Part shown: positions 1-8,421 of the stretch, one piece after another | Numbering within the stretch: the first letter of the stretch is position 1 | Layout of the letters: every line of letters begins with the position of its first letter | Assembly: GCA_963605535.1 (NCBI GenBank) | Contig: CAVCXB010000001.1 | Location: 1 to 64,000, forward strand | Source of the DNA: Anthropogastromicrobium chipingensis_A | GTDB taxonomy: Bacteria > Bacillota > Clostridia > Lachnospirales > Lachnospiraceae | Direction: 5' to 3' | DNA length: 64,000 bases | Program-made: the position numbers and the translations under genes | The notes under the pieces: generated by a model | What the model was told of the DNA's origin: nothing | Seen by the model: the letters and a program-made list of their open reading frames with translations, nothing else | Database searches by the model: none

Positions 1-28
1 CCTCTCAATTTGAGGTTCCCTATAGGTC

Positions 29-346
29 GTGAACGTAGCCTTATTCATCGCTTACTTTTCATCGAATGCGCCGGGTACCTTTGATGCAATTTTGATGGAT
101 ATCATGATGCCAGAGATGGACGGTTTAGCGGCAACGCGTGCCATTCGAAGCTTAGACCGTGCGGATGCGAAAACGATTCCGATTATTGCGATGACGGCAA
201 ATGCGTTTGAGGAAGATGCCAAGCAATGTTTCAATGCCGGAATGAATGCGCATATCGCCAAACCAATTGATATGGAATTATTGGAAAAAACGTTATCTGA
301 TTTTTTGCATGAAAAAACTTTACAAGATCGCAAGGAAACGATATAA
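29..346 (+). pseudogene. Remnant of a response-regulator receiver domain, probably from a hybrid histidine kinase
   Basis: The translation holds only the second half of a REC domain: the phospho-acceptor region ILMDIMMPEMDG, the conserved T/A strand (IIAMTANAF) and the lysine loop (HIAKPID). The first ~45 residues with the acidic pocket are missing, and an in-frame TAG at 23-25 closes the frame just upstream. No ribosome binding site precedes the GTG at 29. The TANAF and AKPID wording is typical of REC domains at the C-terminus of hybrid sensor kinases. A second remnant with the same kind of 5' loss lies at 6342-6964. The window edge prevents seeing whether an intact kinase portion lies upstream. 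Confidence 0.7.
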
Positions 347-385
347 TAACCAAGGTTCTGTTTTAGAATATTAAGATATTTGAGG

Positions 386-486
386 CAGTGGTGGACGGAG
401 AAAAATCGGTATTCCCCACTGACATGAGGCAGGTCACAGTCGAATTATTTTCGATATGTCAGACTCCGTGAAAATACCGACTGTGA
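386..486 (+). promoter_or_regulatory. Structured leader upstream of the NhaC-type antiporter
   Basis: Two stem-loops can be drawn. The first pairs CAGTGG (386-391) with CCACTG (416-421). The second is long: TCACAGTCG (434-442) with CGACTGTGA (478-486), continued after a small internal loop by TATTTTC (446-452) with GAAAATA (470-476). In addition TCGGTATT (406-413), which lies in the first loop, is perfectly complementary to AATACCGA (473-480) in the 3' arm of the second. The two forms are therefore mutually exclusive. The element ends 26 nt before the start codon. The structure is seen; a regulatory role is inferred. I could not match it to a known riboswitch class. Confidence 0.5.
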
Positions 487-512
487 GTTGAAACAGAGAA
501 AGGGGATAATAA

Positions 513-2165
513 GTGAAAGTAAAAAGAAAACAGGCGGTTATGCTTGGACTGCTTGCGATATTCATCGTATTGCTTGCGATTACCATGGTGACAGGAAAAC
601 CGGCAGAGGGCGAATATACAAGCGTAGCATATGCAACGGTACTGTCGTTGCTTCCTCCAGTGATTGCGATTGGACTGGCGCTCTTTACAAAAGAGGTGTA
701 CACATCACTTCTTGCTGGAATTTTAACCGGCGCACTTTTGTATGCCAACGGCAATTTGGAGACGATGTTAAATACGATGTTCTTCAATGAGGACGGCGGT
801 ATGATCTATAAGTTAGCTGATTCATGGAATGTCGGTATTTTGGTATTTCTTGTCATGCTGGGTATATTAGTGTCATTATTAAACAGGGCAGGAGGCTCGG
901 CAGCATTTGGAAAGTGGGCATCCAAGCACATCAAGACAAGAATCGGCGCACAGATCAGCGTTATGATTCTTGGAATATTGATCTTTGTTGATGACTATTT
1001 CAACTGTCTTACCGTAGGAAGTGTTATGCGGCCAGTGACCGATCGTCACAAGGTATCCAGAGCAAAGTTGTCTTACATCATTGACGCGACAGCGGCTCCG
1101 GTCTGCATCATCGCGCCGATCAGTTCTTGGGCAGCAGCAGTCACCTCATCTGTTCCGGCGGATTCCGGTATCAATGGCTTTGCCGTATTCATTCAGACCA
1201 TTCCGTACAATTTGTATGCGATCCTTACGCTGGTTATGCTGTTTGCAATCACCGTTTTGCGTGTCGATTTTGGACCGATGAAGCGTCACGAGATGAATGC
1301 GATTGCGGGCGATTTGTTCACCACACCGGGAAGACCATATGAGGGCAATGAGGAGGAAATCGTAAAGGAAAATTCTCATGTGTTGGATTTAGTGTTTCCG
1401 GTAGCCGTATTGATTGCTAGCTGTATCGTCGCCATGATTTATACGGGTGGCTTTTTTGAAGGAGCATCCTTCGTGGATGCCTTTGCAAATTCAGATGCAT
1501 CCGTTGGACTGGTGCTTGGCGGTGCCGTGACACTGGCATTTACCTTTGTCTATTATATGATGCGTGACGTACTTTCCTTCCGCGAGTTTACCGAGTGTAT
1601 TCCAGAAGGCTTTAAGTCGATGATCGCTCCGATCATGATTTTGACGCTTGCATGGACTTTATCTGGTATGACAAACCTCCTTGGCGCAAAGGTGTTTGTA
1701 GCTGATCTGGTTGAGCATTCGGCGCAGGGTATGCAGGGCTTTTTGCCGATGATTATCTTCTTAGTTGCAGCATTTCTTGCCTTTGCGACTGGAACTTCAT
1801 GGGGTACGTTCAGCATTTTAATCCCGATTGTTATCGGTGTATTCCCATCCGGCCAGATGATGGCAATCTCCATCGCGTCCTGTTTGGCAGGTGCGGTATG
1901 TGGTGATCATTGTTCCCCAATTTCCGATACCACCATTATGGCGTCTGCAGGTGGTCATTGTGAGCATGTCAATCATGTCGCAACCCAGATTCCATATGTA
2001 GGACTTGTGACAGCAGTTTGCATGGTCGGTTATTTCCTGATCGGTGTGTTGCAGGCAGTTGGATTGGCATCACTTTCGCTTCTGGCGCTTCCGGTTTGTG
2101 TTGTGCTGTTGATTGGCATTCTTCTTGTGATTCGTGCGAAGACTGGCGGAAAAGAAGCCATTTAA
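513..2165 (+). CDS. NhaC-family Na+/H+ antiporter (or related exchanger)
   Basis: A 550-residue polytopic inner-membrane protein with about a dozen hydrophobic segments starting at residue ~9. The conserved NhaC-family core is present around residues 150-205: a VDDYFN motif, then VMRPVTD, then an APVCIIAPISSW segment. A second repeat-like region with GTSWGTFSILIP and CGDHCSPISDTT follows near 430-475. The family exchanges cytoplasmic Na+ or organic substrates for protons; the substrate here cannot be told from sequence. Start: GTG at 513 with AAAGGGG seven bases upstream. It is transcribed alone behind a structured leader, and the palindrome at 2239-2284 can terminate it. Confidence 0.85.
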   Translation: MKVKRKQAVMLGLLAIFIVLLAITMVTGKPAEGEYTSVAYATVLSLLPPVIAIGLALFTKEVYTSLLAGILTGALLYANGNLETMLNTMFFNEDGGMIYKLADSWNVGILVFLVMLGILVSLLNRAGGSAAFGKWASKHIKTRIGAQISVMILGILIFVDDYFNCLTVGSVMRPVTDRHKVSRAKLSYIIDATAAPVCIIAPISSWAAAVTSSVPADSGINGFAVFIQTIPYNLYAILTLVMLFAITVLRVDFGPMKRHEMNAIAGDLFTTPGRPYEGNEEEIVKENSHVLDLVFPVAVLIASCIVAMIYTGGFFEGASFVDAFANSDASVGLVLGGAVTLAFTFVYYMMRDVLSFREFTECIPEGFKSMIAPIMILTLAWTLSGMTNLLGAKVFVADLVEHSAQGMQGFLPMIIFLVAAFLAFATGTSWGTFSILIPIVIGVFPSGQMMAISIASCLAGAVCGDHCSPISDTTIMASAGGHCEHVNHVATQIPYVGLVTAVCMVGYFLIGVLQAVGLASLSLLALPVCVVLLIGILLVIRAKTGGKEAI

Positions 2166-2212
2166 GAAAGCAATTCGTTTCACCGCGAATTCAGGTTACG
2201 ATATGTTTTTAC

Positions 2213-2241
2213 TTGACAACAGAAAATAGTTGTACTATCAT
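2213..2241 (+). promoter_or_regulatory. Promoter of the marR-ABC exporter operon
   Basis: A perfect -35 TTGACA (2213-2218) is followed after exactly 17 bases by TATCAT (2236-2241). The -10 overlaps the left arm of the palindrome at 2239-2274, the usual place for a repressor site. Confidence 0.75.
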
Positions 2242-2310
2242 CCAAATTAGATGCACATACATCTAGTTTGGATGATTTTTTTTTATGATAGCATTTGGAA
2301 CTAGATGTGT
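2239..2310 (+). promoter_or_regulatory. Palindrome over the marR promoter: probable MarR operator and/or intrinsic terminator
   Basis: CATCCAAA (2239-2246) plus AGATG (2249-2253) pair with CATCT (2260-2264) plus TTTGGATG (2267-2274), and a T-run follows (2276-2284). As RNA this is a good terminator for the antiporter gene. As DNA it covers the -10 and likely start point of the marR promoter. A further half-site AACTAGATGT lies at 2299-2308, matching the complement of the right arm. MarR proteins commonly repress their own operon through such sites. Which role dominates is inference. Confidence 0.6.
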
Positions 2311-2375
2311 GGCTCTGGAAGGTTACAATAAGTGGCTTTGAATTGCTACGATTTTTTTAGAAAGGAACGAGTGCT

Positions 2376-2861
2376 ATGGATGTTACAGAACGAAAAATCA
2401 CAAAGATTGCGCGTGAGCTGAACAAATATACCATTCAGACGATGAAGGAGGACGGAATCGGCACCGCAGAATTTGATTTTATTCATTTAGTGCGTCACAA
2501 TCCTGGCATCACGCAGGCACAGGTGCGCGAGCAGCTTAAGATTGACAAGGGAGCGGCGGCGAGACGTGCAGCGAATCTTGAGGAGAAGGGGTATCTGGTG
2601 CGAAAGCCAAATCCATCAGATGGACGCAGTCAGCTTCTGTATGCGACTGAAAAGGCAGAGAGTTTAAAAAAATCAAAGGCACATATTGAGGCCGTCTTTT
2701 ATGAGTGGCTGTTAGATGAGTTGTCAGAGGAAGAAAAGGCACAGTTTGTCCAGACACTTGACAAATTGTACCTGCGTTCAAAGGCGCAAAGCAGAGCGGG
2801 TTTCCCGGATGTGGCACCGCGAGTTCGAAATGAGGAGGCAAGTACCGATGAAGAAAAATGA
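2376..2861 (+). CDS. MarR-family transcriptional regulator
   Basis: 161 residues with a winged-helix core: the recognition-helix region GAAARRAANLEEKGYLVRK (about residues 55-75) is followed by the wing sequence NPSDGRSQLLYAT. MarR dimers usually repress drug-efflux genes and release DNA on binding a small aromatic ligand. Start: ATG at 2376 after AAAGGAA. Its last 14 bases overlap the start of the first exporter subunit, so the three genes form one operon. The palindrome over its own promoter suggests autoregulation. The inducer is unknown. Confidence 0.9.
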   Translation: MDVTERKITKIARELNKYTIQTMKEDGIGTAEFDFIHLVRHNPGITQAQVREQLKIDKGAAARRAANLEEKGYLVRKPNPSDGRSQLLYATEKAESLKKSKAHIEAVFYEWLLDELSEEEKAQFVQTLDKLYLRSKAQSRAGFPDVAPRVRNEEASTDEEK

Positions 2862-4614
2862 TACGTTTCGCCCGAACCGCATTCTTTCCTATTTTAAGTT
2901 GGAATGGGTGGTGCTTTTGATTGTCACCGTTTCGGGACTGATTTACAACATAGGCTTGCTGGCAACACCTTGGTTTGAGGGTCGTATGACAGGCTGTCTG
3001 ATTGACATTTTAAATGGAAAGAAGACGTTTTCGGATATGCTTGTTCTGGTTGCATTTTATGTCGCTGTTATCGCAGGTGTGCAAGCATGTCGTTACATCA
3101 AGCGTTTTTATGTGCGCCGATTTGCAAACAATGTAAACCGCAGAATGAAGCAGATTTTGTATGATAACCTTGTTCACAAGACAAAGTCTGAGCTTGAGGA
3201 GGAAGGAGCCGGAAATGTCATGACAAAGGCCATCCTCGATGTCGATGATTGTGCAGAGGGAATGCGTAAGTTTACGACTGAAATTTTTGATACTGGTGTG
3301 GCACTGGCAGCATATGCTGGAATGCTTCTTTACTATGACTGGCGTTTGGCACTTCTTTGTATGATTTTTCCACCGATCTCTTATATATTGGCAGAAAAGT
3401 TAAAGGTAGTTGTCCAGAAAACAGGAGCTGCCTACAAGGAACAATCTGGACGATTAAGCAGCGCAACACTTGACCGCGCAACAAATGCCGTTACCTACCG
3501 GGTATTTGGCTGTGAGAAGCAGCGCGAGCAGGCATATGAGGATAATCTTCTTGCTTACGAAAAATCAGCGATCAAGGCAAATATCTGGAATACCGCACTG
3601 GCTCCTCTGTACCGCGTGATTTCCATGGCGAGTGTATTGTTTATCTTATACTTTGGAAGCAAAAATGTACTTGGAAACGGCTGGATTGTGTGGAGTGTTG
3701 CCGCATTTACGACATTTCTTTCCTGCTATAGCAAGCTAGCCGTCAAGTCCTCAAGAGCAGCAAAGCTGTTTAACGCCGTACATAAGGCTCAGGTTTCCTG
3801 GAAGCGTATCAAGCCACTTATGACACCAATGGAGAACCCCAAAAAGGTGCCGGAGAAGAAGTCCCAAACACTCGAGACAAAGAATCTTTCCTTTGCGTAT
3901 CCGGGCAAAAAGGAGATTGTAAACGACGTAAGCTTTACTGCAAAGCCGGGACAGATCATCGGTGTCACGGGTCCGGTTGCCTGCGGAAAGTCCACACTTG
4001 GAAAGACTTTTTTGTGTGAGTATCCATATGAGGGAAGTATTCAGTTTGGCGGTAAGGAGTTAAGCCAAATGGAGGCAATCGACCGCACTGGAATTATCGG
4101 TTATCTTGGCCACGATCCAGAGCTGTTTAATGATACGATTGAGAACAATATTCGCATGGGCGATGAGATCAATGCAAATGCATTCTTGCGCGTGGTATGC
4201 TTTGAAAATGAAGTGGCTGCGATGGAAGATGGCATTCACACGATGGTTGGAAATAGCGGTTTGCGCCTCTCCGGTGGACAGGGACAGCGTCTGGCACTTG
4301 CCAGAACACTTGCTCATAAGAAGCCGTTGATGATCTTAGATGATCCATTCTCTGCACTCGATCGCACAACAGAGGAACAGGTATTTCAGAACTTAAGAGC
4401 ACTCGCAGCAGACAGCATTGTGATCTTGATCTCACACAGATTGTATCTGTTCCCGCAGATGGATCAGGTCATCTGGATGAATGATGGAAAAATAACAGCA
4501 GCTGACCATGAAACGCTTATGAAAACCGTGCCGGAATACGCGACGTTGTTTGATGAGCAGTCCACAGGAAACAGTGAGTCAAATGCGGAACAGAAGGGAG
4601 CAGAGAAACGATGA
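2848..4614 (+). CDS. ABC exporter subunit A (type IV, fused TMD-NBD), degenerate nucleotide site
   Basis: 588 residues: about six membrane helices in residues 15-310, then an ATPase domain. Walker A is GPVACGKST, the signature LSGGQ is intact, Walker B reads MILDDPF and the H-loop is LISHR. The catalytic glutamate after Walker B is Asp, and the Q-loop glutamine is replaced (YLGHDPELF where YVPQDP is usual). This is the pattern of the degenerate half of a heterodimeric exporter. Start: ATG 2848 with GAGGAGG nine bases upstream, inside the 3' end of marR. The partner gene overlaps by ATGA. Likely drug or lipid export; the substrate is not visible. Confidence 0.88.
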   Translation: MKKNDTFRPNRILSYFKLEWVVLLIVTVSGLIYNIGLLATPWFEGRMTGCLIDILNGKKTFSDMLVLVAFYVAVIAGVQACRYIKRFYVRRFANNVNRRMKQILYDNLVHKTKSELEEEGAGNVMTKAILDVDDCAEGMRKFTTEIFDTGVALAAYAGMLLYYDWRLALLCMIFPPISYILAEKLKVVVQKTGAAYKEQSGRLSSATLDRATNAVTYRVFGCEKQREQAYEDNLLAYEKSAIKANIWNTALAPLYRVISMASVLFILYFGSKNVLGNGWIVWSVAAFTTFLSCYSKLAVKSSRAAKLFNAVHKAQVSWKRIKPLMTPMENPKKVPEKKSQTLETKNLSFAYPGKKEIVNDVSFTAKPGQIIGVTGPVACGKSTLGKTFLCEYPYEGSIQFGGKELSQMEAIDRTGIIGYLGHDPELFNDTIENNIRMGDEINANAFLRVVCFENEVAAMEDGIHTMVGNSGLRLSGGQGQRLALARTLAHKKPLMILDDPFSALDRTTEEQVFQNLRALAADSIVILISHRLYLFPQMDQVIWMNDGKITAADHETLMKTVPEYATLFDEQSTGNSESNAEQKGAEKR

Positions 4615-6341
4615 AACAAAATTCGGTAAAACAAAATCCGGTAAAGCAAAATAAAAAAGTCGGAGGCATTATTTTCCAGACCGTAAAAGAGAAAAAAGCA
4701 CTGTCACTTGGAATTGCCGTCAGTGTGTGTACCGCGATCATTTCCGCCCTGTTTCCACCGCTGATTCTTGGAATGGCAATTGATAAGATGATAGTCGGTG
4801 AGAATGTGCCGCTTTCTATGGTGTTTGGCTATTTTGGTCTGATCGTGCTGAACGGACTGACTGAGTCTGCTCGTGAAGGACTTCTGACCGTGTTTGGACA
4901 GAAGATCACCCATGCGCTCAGGAGCGCACTGATGGGGAAATTTACCCGCCTGACAGCCGATTTGCTAAATCATCAGGAACCTGGCACCCTTGTTTCAAGA
5001 TTTGTCGGTGATGTCGATACCGTGGAAAATCTGTTTACCTCTGGTATCATCAGTATGTTTGCGGATTCCTGCAAGATTCTCAGTATCTTAGCTGTCATCT
5101 GGTTTCAGAACAGAGGATTGACAATTGTGCTTCTTGTGCTGCTGCCATTTCTGTTCTGGTTTACCAGACACGTACAGAAAAACATGCTGACAGCGCAGAT
5201 TGATAACCGGCGTGCCGTAGGCCGTGCCTCCGGTCATGTCCCGGAAACCCTTCATAACATTCGTACCATTCACTGCCTCGGAGTCGAGCAGTACATGGAA
5301 GAAAAATACGACGAGTATATCACACAGGGATACAGCGCAATGGAAAAGACAAACTTTTACGATGCCATTTACTCCCCAGTGATTCTGATTTTAAATGCCA
5401 TTGTCGTAGCCGTTGTCATGCTGTTTTCTGCATCTGGAAATACGGCGGTGTTGACCTTATTTGGGATGTCTGCCGGTACCGCAGTAGCCGTTATGAACTA
5501 CATTTCCGAAATCTTTACTCCGGTTGAGAGCCTTGGTATGGAGATTCAGACCATTCAGTCTGCGCTTGCAGGTGTGAAGCGAATCAATGAGTTTTTAAGT
5601 CAGGATGAGCTTCCCCAAAAGAACCACAGTGCCGATGATGCCCATCAGAAGACACTTTTGACCGTGACAAAGACAGACGCAAAGCCAACTACAAAAATAA
5701 CTGCAAATGGCGGGAAGGAAACACCATTTGTCGAGTTTCATGATGTCACCTTTGGCTACGATGAGCATGTTGTTTTGAATCATATAAACTTCTCTGTAAA
5801 TACAGGAGAGCGTGTCACACTTGCCGGACGAACCGGTGCCGGAAAGAGTACCATTATAAAGCTGCTGCTTGGCCTGTATGAGCCGCAGAGCGGCAGCGTA
5901 CTAATCCGAGGAATTCCATCTGCAGATGTACCAGAGATCACCAGAAGACGTTTGTTTGGCTATGTCGAGCAGTCCTTTCATATGGTTCCGGGAACCGTAA
6001 AAGGTCAGATTACCTTGTTTGACTCAAACATTTCGGATGAGGATGTACATGCGGCAGCAGTTATGACGGGACTTGATGAGACGATCCGAAGCTTTGAGCA
6101 TGGCTACGATACCGTCTGCACACAGGATTTGTTCTCACAGGGTCAGTGGCAGCTTCTTTCCATCGCCCGCGCCGCAGCTGCAAATCCGAGAATGCTGTTA
6201 CTCGATGAGATCACGGCAAACCTTGATGCAGAGACCGAAAAACAGGTGTTACAGGCACTTGAGCAGGTTTCTGAAAACCGTACCGTTATTTCCATTTCTC
6301 ATAGAATCAATGCGAGAACCGGCCGCGTAATTCTGGTATAA
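4611..6341 (+). CDS. ABC exporter subunit B (fused TMD-NBD), catalytic partner
   Basis: 576 residues. The N-terminus carries three KQN units (KQNSVKQNPVKQN), then membrane helices to about residue 300 and an ATPase domain. Walker A is GRTGAGKST, the Q-loop is GYVEQSF, the signature is a variant (FSQGQWQLL), and Walker B has the catalytic glutamate (LLLDEITANLD). With subunit A this makes a heterodimer with one complete hydrolytic site. The protein stops only about ten residues after the H-loop SHRINA, lacking the usual 20-30 residue end. This may be natural for the subfamily or a 3' loss, since kinase debris begins directly downstream. Start: ATG 4611, with AAGGGAG ten bases upstream. Confidence 0.87.
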   Translation: MKQNSVKQNPVKQNKKVGGIIFQTVKEKKALSLGIAVSVCTAIISALFPPLILGMAIDKMIVGENVPLSMVFGYFGLIVLNGLTESAREGLLTVFGQKITHALRSALMGKFTRLTADLLNHQEPGTLVSRFVGDVDTVENLFTSGIISMFADSCKILSILAVIWFQNRGLTIVLLVLLPFLFWFTRHVQKNMLTAQIDNRRAVGRASGHVPETLHNIRTIHCLGVEQYMEEKYDEYITQGYSAMEKTNFYDAIYSPVILILNAIVVAVVMLFSASGNTAVLTLFGMSAGTAVAVMNYISEIFTPVESLGMEIQTIQSALAGVKRINEFLSQDELPQKNHSADDAHQKTLLTVTKTDAKPTTKITANGGKETPFVEFHDVTFGYDEHVVLNHINFSVNTGERVTLAGRTGAGKSTIIKLLLGLYEPQSGSVLIRGIPSADVPEITRRRLFGYVEQSFHMVPGTVKGQITLFDSNISDEDVHAAAVMTGLDETIRSFEHGYDTVCTQDLFSQGQWQLLSIARAAAANPRMLLLDEITANLDAETEKQVLQALEQVSENRTVISISHRINARTGRVILV

Positions 6342-6964
6342 AAAATACGCGATGATTTATGAGAAATTATCCTGAACAGTAAGTATGGAAGCTCTTAATG
6401 AGAATCGGTACCGTTTTATTTGTTCGGACAATGGAATTGGCATGAAGCCAGAGTACATTCAGCATATCTGCGAGGAATACAGCAGGGCAGAGGATAGCCG
6501 CTTATCAGCAACAGAAGGCACTGGACTTGGAATGGCGGTTGTAAAGGGTTTTACAGAGCTTATGAATGGCAGCTTAAAAGTAGAAAGTAAGCTGAATGAA
6601 GGTTTCATTTTTTTTGTGGAGATTCCATTTAAGGAACCGACAGTAAAAGAGCGCGAGATGGTAATGAATTCAGTGCCGGAGAAAAACTAAAAGAATACGG
6701 AATTTAAAGGTTGAAAATTCGGATTTGAATACCTATTTTGCCATTTTTATGGACCTGCAGATGCCAGTTATGAATGGAATCGAAGCGATAAAGCAGATTC
6801 GTGCCTTAAAGCGCACCGATCACACGATAACGATTTTTGCAATGACGGCAAATACGCTGACAAAAGATCGCAGGGACTGCGAGGATGCCGGAATGAACGG
6901 TTATATTTCAAAGCCGATTGATTTCAAAGATATTAGAGGTACATTAAAGGCAAACGTGGGCTAA
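6342..6964 (+). pseudogene. Degraded hybrid sensor histidine kinase (ATPase tail plus partial receiver domain)
   Basis: Two open segments in different frames belong together. At 6385-6690 the translation contains the kinase ATP-binding G1 (DNGIGMKPEY) and G2 (EGTGLGMAVVKGF) boxes. At 6725-6964 it contains the second half of a REC domain (FMDLQMPVMNG, FAMTANTLT, YISKPIDF). In a third reading, 6360-6380 gives REIILN-like residues that fit the start of an HATPase domain. Stops at 6373-6375 and 6688-6690 and loss of the REC N-terminus show it is broken. The parental protein would have been a membrane or cytoplasmic hybrid kinase; no function is expected now. Confidence 0.75.
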
Positions 6965-6971
6965 TTTACGG

Positions 6972-7001
6972 TTGACATAGTACATTGGAAAACTGTATAA
7001 T
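6972..7001 (+). promoter_or_regulatory. Consensus promoter of hisS
   Basis: TTGACA (6972-6977) and TATAAT (6996-7001), both perfect, separated by 18 bases. The expected start near 7008 leaves a leader of about 135 nt. Confidence 0.85.
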
Positions 7002-7074
7002 GTTGTGCGTGGTATTGCGTGGCATGCAGATAAAAACAGTGCTTGCATTCTTCGCAAAATAGATTAAAATAGAA

Positions 7075-7112
7075 AGAGTATGCAGATTGGCGTGCGGCTA
7101 ACGGCATACTCT
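7075..7112 (+). promoter_or_regulatory. Stem-loop in the hisS leader
   Basis: AGAGTATGC (7075-7083) pairs perfectly with GCATACTCT (7104-7112) around a 20-nt loop. No T-run follows, so it is not a plain terminator. The leader shows no T-box signature (no GGTGGNACCGCG-like sequence), so tRNA-dependent control is not supported. Its 3' edge is 30 nt before the hisS start codon. Confidence 0.6.
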
Positions 7113-7141
7113 GATATTGTATGGAAAAAAAGGAGTGTTTT

Positions 7142-8401
7142 ATGGCATTAGTAAAGAAGCCTGTTACAGGTATGAAGGATATTCAGCCAGCAGAGATGCA
7201 GATCCGTGATTATGTGATCGGGCTGATCAAGGAAACCTATAAGGGATTTGGTTTTACCCCAATCGAGACTCCGTGTGTAGAGAACATTGCAAACTTGAGC
7301 AACAAGCAGGGCGGCGAGAACGAGAAGCTGATCTTCAAGATCTTAAAGCGTGGCGAGAAGTTAAATCTTGAGACTGCGCAGACCGAGGCAGATTTAGTAG
7401 ACAGTGGTCTTCGCTATGATTTGACGGTTCCGCTGTCCAGATATTACTCCAACAATGCAGCAAATCTGCCGAAGCCATTTAAGGCATTGCAGATCGGACC
7501 GGTATGGCGTGCAGACCGTCCGCAGAAGGGCCGTTTCAGACAGTTCTATCAGTGTGACATTGATATCCTTGGTGATCCGACCAATCTGGCAGAGATCGAA
7601 CTGATTTTGGCGACCACAACCCTGCTTGGGAAGGTTGGCTTCAAGGGCTTCACCGTACATATCAATGACCGTTGTATCTTAAAGGGTATGGCAAAGTACA
7701 GTGGTTTCGAGGAAGCACAGTACGATGAGGTCTTTATCATTCTGGATAAGATGGATAAGATCGGTCTGGATGGCGTAGCAGCAGAGTTAGAGTCGAACGG
7801 TTTTGCAAAGGAAGCGATCGATCGCTACATGGGGCTGTTCAAGGGATTGAACGAGGCAGAGGATGGCATTGCGTATCTGGCTGAGACACTTGGTGATTGT
7901 CTTGAGGGTGGCGCAGCAGAGAATTTACAGCAGATCTGTGAGGCTGTTAGCGCAACGACACAGGCAAGCTTCAAGCTTCAGTTTGACCCGACTCTGGTAC
8001 GTGGTATGTCCTACTACACCGGAACCATTTTTGAGATTGGTGTAGACGGCTTCCCAGGTTCCATCGCAGGTGGCGGACGTTACGACAAGATGGTTGGTAA
8101 GTTCACCGGAATGGAGACACCGGCATGTGGATTCTCCATCGGCTTTGAGCGCATTGTAACCATTCTCTTAGATGAAGGATTTACCGTTCCGGGCAGCAAG
8201 GAAAAGATTGCGTATCTGGTAGAAAAGGGTGTTGACGGCAAGGTGCTTGGCTCTGTTTTACAGGAGGCAATGGCAGGCCGTGCAGAAGGAAAGCAGATCT
8301 TAGTTGCATGGATGAACAAGAATAAGAAGTTCCAGAAGGAGCAGCTGACCGCAGAGGGCTACAGCGAGTTCAAGGAGTTTTATAGAGAAGCATTGAAGTA
8401 A
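7142..8401 (+). CDS. hisS: Histidine--tRNA ligase
   Basis: 419 residues, a class II aminoacyl-tRNA synthetase that charges tRNA-His in the cytoplasm. Motif 2 is visible at about residues 110-135 (FKALQIGPVWRADRP then GRFRQFYQCD). The histidine-binding signature VRGMSYYTGTIFE is near residue 285, followed by GGGRYD, and motif 3 is ACGFSIGFERI. The C-terminal anticodon-binding domain is short but ends normally. Start: ATG 7142 (MALVKKPVTG) with AAAGGAG upstream, rather than the ATG 21 bases earlier, which has no good binding site. Confidence 0.95.
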   Translation: MALVKKPVTGMKDIQPAEMQIRDYVIGLIKETYKGFGFTPIETPCVENIANLSNKQGGENEKLIFKILKRGEKLNLETAQTEADLVDSGLRYDLTVPLSRYYSNNAANLPKPFKALQIGPVWRADRPQKGRFRQFYQCDIDILGDPTNLAEIELILATTTLLGKVGFKGFTVHINDRCILKGMAKYSGFEEAQYDEVFIILDKMDKIGLDGVAAELESNGFAKEAIDRYMGLFKGLNEAEDGIAYLAETLGDCLEGGAAENLQQICEAVSATTQASFKLQFDPTLVRGMSYYTGTIFEIGVDGFPGSIAGGGRYDKMVGKFTGMETPACGFSIGFERIVTILLDEGFTVPGSKEKIAYLVEKGVDGKVLGSVLQEAMAGRAEGKQILVAWMNKNKKFQKEQLTAEGYSEFKEFYREALK

Positions 8402-8421
8402 ATGCGCAAAAGGAGGTATCG

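Noticed and set aside
6965..7141. T-box riboswitch upstream of hisS
   Set aside because: No T-box consensus, no specifier-loop architecture and no antiterminator/terminator pair; only one 9-bp stem without a T-run.
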